Position numbers and translations under genes: made by a program. Of a stretch of DNA of 64,000 bases, positions 57,368 through 64,000 are shown piece by piece; within the stretch, counting starts at the first letter, position 1, and every line of letters starts with the position of its first letter. The DNA is taken from positions 1-64,000 of the forward strand of contig CAWEIU010000001.1 of assembly GCA_963809245.1 (NCBI GenBank), in the 5' to 3' direction. The notes beneath the pieces were generated by a model. That model ran no database searches. It had not been told where the DNA came from and saw nothing but the letters and a program-made list of their open reading frames with translations. This DNA is from Roseiarcus sp963809245 (GTDB taxonomy: Bacteria > Pseudomonadota > Alphaproteobacteria > Rhizobiales > Beijerinckiaceae).

Positions 57368-58691
57368 CTATTGCGCGCCGCGCTCGGTGGAGCGCGATCC
57401 GACGGCGATGATCGAGATCGCCGTCACCGCGCAGCACGCCATGAGATAGGCGACCACCCAAGTCGGCTTGCCGCCGCTGGCCGAGACGAGCGCCGAAGCG
57501 ATGAACGGCGTCGGGCCGGCGATCAGCAGGCTGTTCAGTTCGCGGGTCACGGCGATGCCCGAGAAGCGGTAGCGCGTCGGGAAGAGGGCTGGCGAGGAAG
57601 GCGCCCTGCGCGCTGGCGAGCCCGCTGAAGCCGACGCCATAGCCGATGCTGAGGCCGATCGTGGCGAGGACGACGTTCTTCGTGTCGAGCAGCGCGAACA
57701 TCGGGAAGGTGAACAGGAACACGAACACGGCGCCATAGAGATAGACCCGGGCGTGGCCGATACGATCGGCGACGGCGCCCATGGGCGGCGTCAACACGAC
57801 GCCAACCAAGGTCGCGATCATCACCGAGGCGAGCGAGTCCGTGCGGCTCATGCCGAGCGTGTTCGTCATGTAGCTCAGGCTGAAGGCGCTCAGGATATAG
57901 ACGTTCGCGTTGTGGCCGGTGACGGAGAGGAAGCCGAAGATCAATTCGCGCGGGCTCTTGGCGAGAAGCTCGCCCAGGGGAACACGCGCCGCCTGACGCC
58001 GCTCGGCGGCGCGCTCCATCGCAGCGACATATTCCGGCGTCTCGTCGAGATTCTTGCGGATGTAGAGCGCCACGAAGAAGAGCAGCGCCGAGACGAGGAA
58101 CGGCGCGCGCCAGGCCCAGCCGAACAAGGTCTGTTCCGGCAGGGCGGAGACGACCAGGAACATCAGCGTCGCCAGCATGATGCCGACGATGGTCGCGGCC
58201 TGGAGATAGGCCGTGTAGTAGGCTTTGCGTTCCGAGGGCACGTATTCCGCGACGAGGGTCACCGCGCCGGCATACTCCGCCCCGGCGCCGAAGCCTTGCA
58301 GCAACCGCAGGATGACGAGCAGAACAGGCGCCCAGACGCCGACTTGGGTGTAGGTGGGCAGCAGGCCCATCGCGACGGTCGAGAGGCCCATCAGGGTGAC
58401 CGTGAAGATCAGCGCCGGCTTGCGCCCGAACCGGTCGCCGATATGGGCGATGAGGACGCCGCCCAGAGGCCGGCTGAAGAAGCCGACGGCGAACGTCGCG
58501 AAGGCCGCGAGCACGCCCGCGGAGGCGGAGAATTGCGGAAAGAACAGCTTGTTGATGATGAGGCCCGCCGCCGCGCCATAGAGCGCGTAGTCGAACCATT
58601 CGATGACCGTGCCGATGGTCGCCGCCATGACGGCGCGCCCGATGTTGGCGCGCTCGGCGGGGGCTTCGTCGGCCGCGATCGATAAGGACAT
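57368..58691 (-). CDS. MFS transporter, metabolite:H+ symporter (MHS) type, one frameshift
   Basis: About 440 residues after correction. The sequence ATIGTVIEWFDYALYGAAAG is the MHS-type TM1 (EWFDY), and RPLGGVLIAHIGDRFGRKPA is the MFS loop motif. LLQGFGAGAEYAGAVTLVAE and AWRAPFLVSALLFFVALYIR follow. Near 57585 a one-base shift breaks the frame; the C-terminal part (LFPTRYRFSGIAVTRELNSL and LVSASGGKPTWVVAYLMACC) is in the next frame. Such permeases take up organic acids (shikimate, alpha-ketoglutarate, sugar acids). The dehydratase and dehydrogenase nearby point to a sugar acid, as inference. Confidence 0.88.
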
Positions 58692-58729
58692 GGGCGTTTC
58701 CTCGTATCGTGTTGTTGTCGTTGTCTGAC

Positions 58730-58811
58730 CGTCATTGCGAGCGCAGCGAAGCAACCCAGCAGCGCCAAGCTAGCGATGGATTGCTTCGTCGCTTCGCTTC
58801 TCGCAATGACG
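58730..58811 (+). repeat. Interspersed palindromic repeat, family B, copy 2
   Basis: The ends CGTCATTGCGA and TCGCAATGACG are inverted, with GCGCAGCGAAGCAA and TTGCTTCGTCGCTTCGC inside. It differs from copy 1 in its middle section but shares the arms. It lies between the SDR and MFS genes of the sugar-acid operon. Confidence 0.85.
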
Positions 58812-58817
58812 GTTCGA

Positions 58818-59549
58818 TCAGATCGTCCAGCCGCCGTCGATGATGTGGGCCTGTCCGGTGGTGTAGGTCGCGCCGGCCAGGTAGACGACGAGGTCGGCGA
58901 TCTCCTGCGGCGCGCCGATGCGGCCGATCGGCTGCCGGGCGATGAAGGCGGCGCGCGCCTTCTCGTACTCGCCCTGCGCGCTTAGCCGCTGCTGCAGCGA
59001 CGGGCTTTCGACCGTGCCGGGACAGATCGCGTTGCAGCGCACGCCCTGCGTCACGTAGTCGGCCGCGACCGACTTGGTGAGGCCGATGACGGCCGCCTTG
59101 GTCACGCCGTAGGCGAATCGGTTCGGCACGCCCTTCACGCTGGAGGCGACGGAAGCCATGTTGACGATGCAGCCGTTCTTGCGCTCCAGCATGCCGGGCA
59201 GGGCGGCCTTGATCGTGCGCGCCATCGCCTTGACGTTGAGGTCGTAGGCGAAGTCGAGATCGTCTTCGCTTGCCTCCATCACCGTGCCGCTCTGGACGAC
59301 GCCGGCGCAGTTGAAGAGCACGTCGACCCGGCCGACCTCGGTGAAGAAAGCCGAGACGGCGGCGCCATCCAGCACGTCGAGCTTGCGTCGCACAAGCCGC
59401 GGCCCGGCCTCAATATCGGCGAGAGCGGCCTCGTTGATGTCCGTCGCCCAGACGACGGCGCCTTCGCGGTCGAAGGCCTCGGCGGTGGCGCGGCCGATGC
59501 CCTGAGCGGCGGCGGTGATGACGACGATCTTTCCGGCGAGCGCGCTCAT
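58818..59549 (-). CDS. SDR oxidoreductase, 2-keto-3-deoxy-L-fuconate dehydrogenase-like
   Basis: 243 residues. The NAD-binding motif is VVITAAAQGIGRATAEAF, with LFNCAGVVQSGTV. The active site is NRFAYGVTKAAVIGLTKSVA (Tyr147, Lys151). The stretch VASSVKGVPNRFAYGVTKAA and VRCNAICPGTVESPSLQQRL is typical of 2-keto-3-deoxyfuconate dehydrogenases. These act after a sugar-acid dehydratase in non-phosphorylative pathways. The ATG is one base after the dehydratase stop, so the genes are coupled. The exact sugar (fucose, rhamnose, galactose, arabinose) is unproven. Confidence 0.85.
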   Translation of the reverse strand: MSALAGKIVVITAAAQGIGRATAEAFDREGAVVWATDINEAALADIEAGPRLVRRKLDVLDGAAVSAFFTEVGRVDVLFNCAGVVQSGTVMEASEDDLDFAYDLNVKAMARTIKAALPGMLERKNGCIVNMASVASSVKGVPNRFAYGVTKAAVIGLTKSVAADYVTQGVRCNAICPGTVESPSLQQRLSAQGEYEKARAAFIARQPIGRIGAPQEIADLVVYLAGATYTTGQAHIIDGGWTI

Positions 59550-59550
59550 G

Positions 59551-60681
59551 TCACGCTCCCGCCTTGAGGGCCGGAGCCGCGCCATGGCTGCGCCGGTGGA
59601 CGATGCTGCGCTCCAGCGCGTCCCAGTCCCAGTCGATGCCGAGGCCCGGCTTCTCCGAGGGGATCGCCTTTCCGTTCTCGATGCGGATCGGCGAGGAGGT
59701 GACGAGGTCGAGCTGCGGGATATATTCGAGCCAGCGGCTGTTGGGCACGGCGCAGCACAGAGCGAGATGGATCTCCATCAGGAAGTGCGGGCAGACCGGC
59801 ACGTTGAAGGCCTCGGCCATATGCGCGACCTTGAGCCAGGGCGTGACGCCGCCGATGCGGCCGACGTCGACCTGCACGATCGAGCAGGCGCCGGCTTCGA
59901 GGTAGTCCTTGAATTGCGAGAGGCTGTACATCGACTCGCCGACTGCGATCGGCAGCGTGGTCGATTGCGAGAGACGCCGGTGCGCGCCGACGTCGTCGGC
60001 ATGGATCGGCTCCTCGAACCAGGCGACGTCGAGCTTCTCGTAGTGGCGCGCGCGGCGGATCGCCTCGTCGAGCGAGAAGCCCTGGTTGGCGTCGGTCATG
60101 ATCTCCCAGTCGAAGCCGACTTTTTCGCGCACGGCAGTAAGGCGCTTGACGTCCTCGGAGACGTGCGGGCGGCCGACCTTGACCTTGGTCCCGCCGAAGC
60201 CGCGCTGCTTGGCCTTGACCGCCTCGTCGATCAGCTCGGCCTCGTCTATGTGGAGCCAGCCGCCCTCGGTGTAGTAGAGGTCGATCCCGGCCTTGGCGCC
60301 GCCAGCGAGACGATGCAGCGGCAGGCCGGTCTTGCGGGCGCGCAGATCCCAGAGCGCGGTGTCGATGGCGGCGAGCGCGATTGAGGTGACGGCGCCGACC
60401 GTAGTGGCGTGGACGCGGAAGAACAGCGCCCGCCAAATGCCCTCGATCTCCTCCGCGTCGCGGCCGATCAGGACGGGAGCGAGATGGTCGTCGATCAGCT
60501 TGCAGACCGAGGAGCCGCCCGTGCCGATGGTGTAGCTGTAGCCCGTCCCGGTGGCGCCGTCCGCATCGGTGACGCGCACCATCGGCGTCTCCTGCAAGTC
60601 GAAGCTCTGCACAGCGTCGGTGCGCTTGACCTTGGGTTTGAGGTCAACCTGCAACACTTCGACAGATACGATCTTGGCCAT
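59551..60681 (-). CDS. Enolase-superfamily sugar-acid dehydratase (mandelate racemase type)
   Basis: 376 residues. The acid/base motif is TKVKVG (K166-x-K168), the metal ligands are D197 (MTDANQG), E223 (WFEEPI) and E249 (VGESM). The D272-H299 dyad (VQVDVGRIGG and CPHFLMEIH) marks the mandelate-racemase subgroup. These enzymes dehydrate aldonic or aldaric acids to 2-keto-3-deoxy acids. Pairing with the following SDR supports an L-fuconate-, L-rhamnonate- or related substrate. The protein is shorter than L-fuconate dehydratases of about 430 residues, so another sugar acid is possible. It lies 20 bp after the GntR gene. Confidence 0.9.
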   Translation of the reverse strand: MAKIVSVEVLQVDLKPKVKRTDAVQSFDLQETPMVRVTDADGATGTGYSYTIGTGGSSVCKLIDDHLAPVLIGRDAEEIEGIWRALFFRVHATTVGAVTSIALAAIDTALWDLRARKTGLPLHRLAGGAKAGIDLYYTEGGWLHIDEAELIDEAVKAKQRGFGGTKVKVGRPHVSEDVKRLTAVREKVGFDWEIMTDANQGFSLDEAIRRARHYEKLDVAWFEEPIHADDVGAHRRLSQSTTLPIAVGESMYSLSQFKDYLEAGACSIVQVDVGRIGGVTPWLKVAHMAEAFNVPVCPHFLMEIHLALCCAVPNSRWLEYIPQLDLVTSSPIRIENGKAIPSEKPGLGIDWDWDALERSIVHRRSHGAAPALKAGA

Positions 60682-60701
60682 TTGGTTTTCCTTTCGGGGG
60701 A

Positions 60702-61403
60702 TCAGGCGCGGGCGTTTTCTTCACGGTTTCTCGGAGGGTCCGCGCGCCAGCCGTTGTAGCGACGCCATGACGTCTGCAGATGCGCTTCGAGAGCCGCTTG
60801 CGCGGCGTCCTCGTCGCCGCGCACGATTGCGTCGAGGATTGCGCGATGCTCGTCGAGCATCGGCGCGATGTCGTGCGGGATGCGGCTGAACAGCCGGGCG
60901 TGATGCAGATGCGGATGCAGGCTCCTGACGGCCTGCGCCAGAATCTCGTTGCCGCCCGCTTCGAGGATCGCCTCGTGAAACGCCTCGTCGGCGCGGCTGG
61001 CGCCGACATAGTCGCGAGCCTCCCCGCGTGGCGGATCGGCCTCCATCGAAGCGATGCTTTCGCGCATCCGGGCGATCGCGTGAGGCGCACAGCTGCGGGC
61101 GAGCCGGCGAGCCGCCCAGCCTTCGTTCAGGATGCGGAAATCGCGAAGCTGCTCGAACCATTCGCGCGAAGGCTCTGGCGCGACCGAGAAGCCGGTGAAG
61201 GAAGCCGACGCAACGAGGCCAATCGCCGAAAGCCGCGTCAACGCCTCGCGGATCGGCGAGGAGCTGACCTCGAACTCGCGCGAGAGCGCATCGATGTTGA
61301 GTTTTTCGCCCGGCGCGTAGGCGCGCTCCAGGATGCGCTCCATCAGCAGCGCCGTCACCTGATCGACCAGCGCTACGCGCGCCAGAGCAGGTTTGCGGTT
61401 CAT
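60702..61403 (-). CDS. GntR-family regulator with FCD domain
   Basis: 233 residues. The winged helix-turn-helix is ILERAYAPGEKLNIDALSRE with FEVSSSPIREALTRLSAIGL. The FCD ligand-binding domain follows, with DEAFHEAILEAGGNEILAQA, HPHLHHARLFSRI and LDEHRAILDAIVRGDEDAAQ, whose histidines and Asp bind a metal and a carboxylate ligand. It probably represses the sugar-acid operon that it heads, and the ligand is likely a pathway intermediate. A palindrome lies upstream at 61456-61467. Confidence 0.92.
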   Translation of the reverse strand: MNRKPALARVALVDQVTALLMERILERAYAPGEKLNIDALSREFEVSSSPIREALTRLSAIGLVASASFTGFSVAPEPSREWFEQLRDFRILNEGWAARRLARSCAPHAIARMRESIASMEADPPRGEARDYVGASRADEAFHEAILEAGGNEILAQAVRSLHPHLHHARLFSRIPHDIAPMLDEHRAILDAIVRGDEDAAQAALEAHLQTSWRRYNGWRADPPRNREENARA

Positions 61404-61455
61404 CGTCGGTTTCCTTCCCTCGCCGCCATCATCTCGATCGGATCATCGATCGTCA

Positions 61456-61467
61456 ATCGTGCACGAT
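61456..61467. promoter_or_regulatory. Candidate GntR operator in the divergent region
   Basis: The perfect palindrome ATCGTGCACGAT sits 53 bases upstream of the GntR start. It is part of a wider AATCGTG...CACGATT pattern. A direct repeat of GCGTATGTC at 61549-61557 and 61563-61571 lies nearer to the monooxygenase gene. Function is inferred from position and symmetry. Confidence 0.5.
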
Positions 61468-61617
61468 CCACGATTGCGTGATCTGCGACCGCGACTCCCT
61501 GCAACAGGCAGACGACCTCGATCGCCGGTCGCCACGGGTAACCAATTCGCGTATGTCGGAATGCGTATGTCATAATAAAACGACAGGCCCTGTGCGCAGC
61601 TCGGGGAGGGCTTAGGG

Positions 61618-63189
61618 ATGGTTCAGCAAGTCGTCGCGGCCGACGCCGATACGTCCGCGGTGCATCCCGGCGCGCGGTCGAACGCGGCAACCTTCCATCC
61701 TTCCGCCGATCAATGCGACTTCGACGTCATCATCGTCGGCGCGGGATTGTCCGGCATCGGGGTCGCCTATCACCTGCAGCGAGACTGCCGGCGCAAGTCG
61801 TTCATCATTCTGGAAGGGCGCGGCGCGGTCGGCGGCACCTGGGACCTGTTCCGCTACCCCGGCGTGCGCTCCGATTCCGACATGCACACGCTCGGCTACC
61901 GATTCCGTCCTTGGCGCGGCGAGAAGTCGATCGCCGACGGGCCGTCAATCCTCGCCTATCTCAACGACGCTGCGCGCAAATACGGCGTCGACCGCAAGAT
62001 CCGATTTCATCACCAGGTGAAGCGCGCCTCATGGTCGTCGGCGGATGCGCGCTGGACCCTCGAAGTTTCCGGACCTGACGGGCAGGCGCTGACCTTCACC
62101 TGCAATTTCCTGCAGATGTGCAGCGGCTATTACGACTACGACGCGGGTTACATGCCGGGCTGGGCGGGCATGGAGCGCTTCAAGGGGCGCATCGTTCATC
62201 CCCAGAAGTGGCCGGAGGATCTCGACTACGCCGGCAAGCGCGTCGTCGTGATCGGCAGCGGCGCGACGGCGGTCACATTGGTTCCCGCCATGGCGGACAC
62301 AGCCGCGCATGTCGCGATGCTGCAGCGCTCGCCGACTTACATCGTCTCGCGGCCGGCGAAAGACGCGATCGCCAATTGGCTCTACGCGAAGCTGCCGGAG
62401 CGCGCCGCCCACGCGCTGGCGCGTTGGAAGAACATCCTCTTGCAGATGTATTTCTACAACCTCGCGCGCAGCAAGCCGGAAGCGGTGAAGAAGCGCATCG
62501 TCGAGCTCGCCGAGGCCGAACTCGGGCCCGGCGCCGACATGCGCGAGCACTTCACGCCGCGCTACAATCCCTGGGACCAGCGGCTGTGCCTCGTCCCCGA
62601 CGGCGATCTGTTCAGGGCGATCCGCGAAGGCAGAGCGTCCGTCGTCACCGACGAAATCGAGACCTTCACCGAGGCCGGCGTGAAGCTGCGCTCGGGCGCG
62701 GAGATTCCGGCCGACATTATCGTCACCGCGACCGGGCTCGTGATGCGCCTGCTCGGCGGCATGGAGGTCGTGGTCGATGGCCGCGTCGTCAACATGGGCG
62801 CCACGATGAGCTACAAAGGCATGATGTTCTCCGATGTGCCGAACCTCGCTTCGAGCTTCGGCTACACCAATGCGTCCTGGACGTTGAAAGCGGACCTCAC
62901 AGCCGAATATCTCTGCCGGATTTTGAACAGGATGGATCGCGGCGGCTACGCCTATTGCACGCCGCGCGTCACGGATCCGTCGGTGACGATGGACGCGACG
63001 CCGCCGCTCGCGTCGGGCTACATGCAGCGGGCGAAGGACATCCTTCCCAAGCAAGGCTCCAAACGGCCGTGGAAGCTTCACCAGAACTACGCCAAGGACA
63101 TGCTGGCGTTGCGGTTCGGGGCGATCGACGACGGCGCGTTGGTCTTCACGCGTTCAACCGCACAGATGGCGCGACGCCGGCCGGCGTGA
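61618..63189 (+). CDS. Flavin-containing monooxygenase, Baeyer-Villiger type
   Basis: 523 residues. The FAD motif is VIIVGAGLSGIGVAYHL (GxGxxG at 41-46), followed by GGTWDLFRYPGVRSDSDMHT. The BVMO fingerprint FKGRIVHPQKWPED (FxGxxxHxxxWP) and the NADPH motif VVVIGSGATAVTLV are present. ASSFGYTNASWTLKADLTAE is near the C-terminus. Members insert oxygen beside ketones or oxidise N/S centres. The in-frame ATG at 61618 follows GGGGAGGG. Its TGA overlaps a GTG in the frame of the next SDR gene, suggesting coupling. The natural substrate is unknown. Confidence 0.92.
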   Translation: MVQQVVAADADTSAVHPGARSNAATFHPSADQCDFDVIIVGAGLSGIGVAYHLQRDCRRKSFIILEGRGAVGGTWDLFRYPGVRSDSDMHTLGYRFRPWRGEKSIADGPSILAYLNDAARKYGVDRKIRFHHQVKRASWSSADARWTLEVSGPDGQALTFTCNFLQMCSGYYDYDAGYMPGWAGMERFKGRIVHPQKWPEDLDYAGKRVVVIGSGATAVTLVPAMADTAAHVAMLQRSPTYIVSRPAKDAIANWLYAKLPERAAHALARWKNILLQMYFYNLARSKPEAVKKRIVELAEAELGPGADMREHFTPRYNPWDQRLCLVPDGDLFRAIREGRASVVTDEIETFTEAGVKLRSGAEIPADIIVTATGLVMRLLGGMEVVVDGRVVNMGATMSYKGMMFSDVPNLASSFGYTNASWTLKADLTAEYLCRILNRMDRGGYAYCTPRVTDPSVTMDATPPLASGYMQRAKDILPKQGSKRPWKLHQNYAKDMLALRFGAIDDGALVFTRSTAQMARRRPA

Positions 63190-63221
63190 TCGGCCCTTCC
63201 TCGACCCGACAGGCCGACCTC

Positions 63222-64000
63222 ATGCCGGAAATCCAACCCAAACGAATGGTCTTTCGCGGCCGCACAGCGGTGATCACCGGCGCCGGCGGGGGCATCGGAC
63301 GCGCCATCGCTCAATCTCTGGCAAAGCGCGGCTGCCATCTCGCGCTTGCCGACATCAGCGAGGCGGGGTTGGCTGAGACGGCGCAGCTCTTGAGCGGTGA
63401 AACCATCCGCGTCTCCCGCCACAGGCTCGATGTCGCCGACCGCGCGGCCGTCGCGGCGCTGCCGCAAGCGGTCGCCGCCGAGCACGGGCGTGTCGACTTC
63501 CTGTTCAACAATGCGGGCGTTGCGCTCGGCGGGACCTTCGAGCAGATCAGCGAAAGCGATTTCGAGTGGCTGCTCGAGATCAATTTCCTGGCGGTGGTGC
63601 GGCTGACGCGAGCGTTCCTGCCGTATCTGAAAGCGAGCGACGATGCGCGGATCGTCAATGTGTCGAGCCTGTTCGGCCTCATCTCGCCGCCCGGCCAGAC
63701 CGCCTATTCCGCGAGCAAATTCGCCGTGCGGGGCTTCTCCAACGCTCTCAGGTTCGAACTGGCGGGAAGCACCGTCGGCGTCACGGTGGCGCATCCCGGC
63801 GGGGTCGCCACGAAGATCGCCGAGAATGCGCGAAGGCCCGGCGGCGCCACGAACGCGGAGATGGCCGAGCAGCTCGAACTCGCCCGCCGCGTGCTGACCA
63901 TGGCGCCGGCGCGGGCCGGCGAGATCATCGTCGAGGCGGTCGAGCGCCGCGCGCCGCGCGTCGTGGTCGGCGGCAGCGCCAAAATGATCGCGCTGATCGA
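63222..64000 (+). CDS. SDR-family oxidoreductase, cut by the right edge
   Basis: About 259 residues are present; the gene runs off the window without a stop. The cofactor motif is RTAVITGAGGGIGRAIAQSL, with LFNNAGVALGGTFEQ. The active site is SPPGQTAYSASKFAVRGFSN (YxxxK). AHPGGVATKIAENARR and VVVGGSAKMIALI follow. An in-frame GTG at 63186 overlaps the monooxygenase stop; the ATG at 63222 starts closer to the fold. FMO-SDR neighbours are often involved in ketone or ester degradation, and a shared pathway is likely here. Confidence 0.9.
   Translation, partial: MPEIQPKRMVFRGRTAVITGAGGGIGRAIAQSLAKRGCHLALADISEAGLAETAQLLSGETIRVSRHRLDVADRAAVAALPQAVAAEHGRVDFLFNNAGVALGGTFEQISESDFEWLLEINFLAVVRLTRAFLPYLKASDDARIVNVSSLFGLISPPGQTAYSASKFAVRGFSNALRFELAGSTVGVTVAHPGGVATKIAENARRPGGATNAEMAEQLELARRVLTMAPARAGEIIVEAVERRAPRVVVGGSAKMIALI

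Overview
The window is GC-rich chromosomal DNA from an alphaproteobacterium, most likely of the order Hyphomicrobiales (Rhizobiales). A Beijerinckiaceae/Methylocystaceae-like relative is my best guess. The evidence is gene order and families: yacG-maf-infA, pssA-psd, a MucR/Ros regulator, engB-yidC-rnpA-rpmH, smr-mltA-timA, gpsA-YciI-EVE, petABC, and small DUF6460 and GCG_CRPN-type proteins. The genus cannot be fixed from the sequence alone. I saw no rRNA, tRNA, CRISPR array, prophage or intact insertion sequence.

Layout. 0-9.6 kb: housekeeping genes on the minus strand (yacG, maf, infA, pssA, psd, an Atm1-type ABC exporter, sodB, a PfkB kinase) and a few plus-strand genes (mucR-like, LOG family, an exported protein, a membrane protein). 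Most of these genes are interrupted by one-base frameshifts, including essential ones, which points to sequence error rather than decay. 9.8-12.7 kb: an ArsR/SRPBCC operon and a soluble PAS-PAS chemoreceptor. The receptor is flanked by the real 3' end of smr and a degraded second copy of it. 12.7-20.4 kb: smr-mltA-timA, gpsA-YciI-EVE, acs, trmL. 20.6-25.2 kb: the cytochrome bc1 operon, mtnP and a YqhA-type membrane protein. 25.2-31 kb: mepA, tam, rhodanese, dnaA, DUF952-pyrD. 31-32.1 kb: a RES/Xre toxin-antitoxin pair. 32.2-41.8 kb: DUF6460, clpB, engB-yidC-rnpA-rpmH, an ABM-domain protein, dxs and a small secreted protein.

The last third is more accessory. 41.8-48 kb holds a sterol-desaturase-like membrane protein, a remnant of a GntR/FCD regulator, and a four-gene PotABCD-type ABC importer with a hydantoin/allantoin-type racemase. 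48-53.9 kb holds cysK, a large SAM-cyclase-ATPase-TPR signalling protein, a DUF1330 protein and a Tat-exported PIMT-like protein. 54-57.4 kb has a methyltransferase, a second desaturase-like protein and an allophanate hydrolase in a tight row. 57.4-61.4 kb is a sugar-acid catabolic operon (GntR, enolase-superfamily dehydratase, 2-keto-3-deoxyfuconate-dehydrogenase-like SDR, MHS-type transporter). The window ends in a flavin monooxygenase and an SDR that runs off the edge.

At least four families of interspersed palindromic repeats sit between genes. The most notable is an inverted pair placed between the binding-protein and permease genes of the ABC operon. I found no convincing wholly new system. 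The best leads are the smr duplication around the chemoreceptor, the ABC/racemase cassette with its decayed regulator, the allophanate hydrolase without urea carboxylase, and the repeat families.
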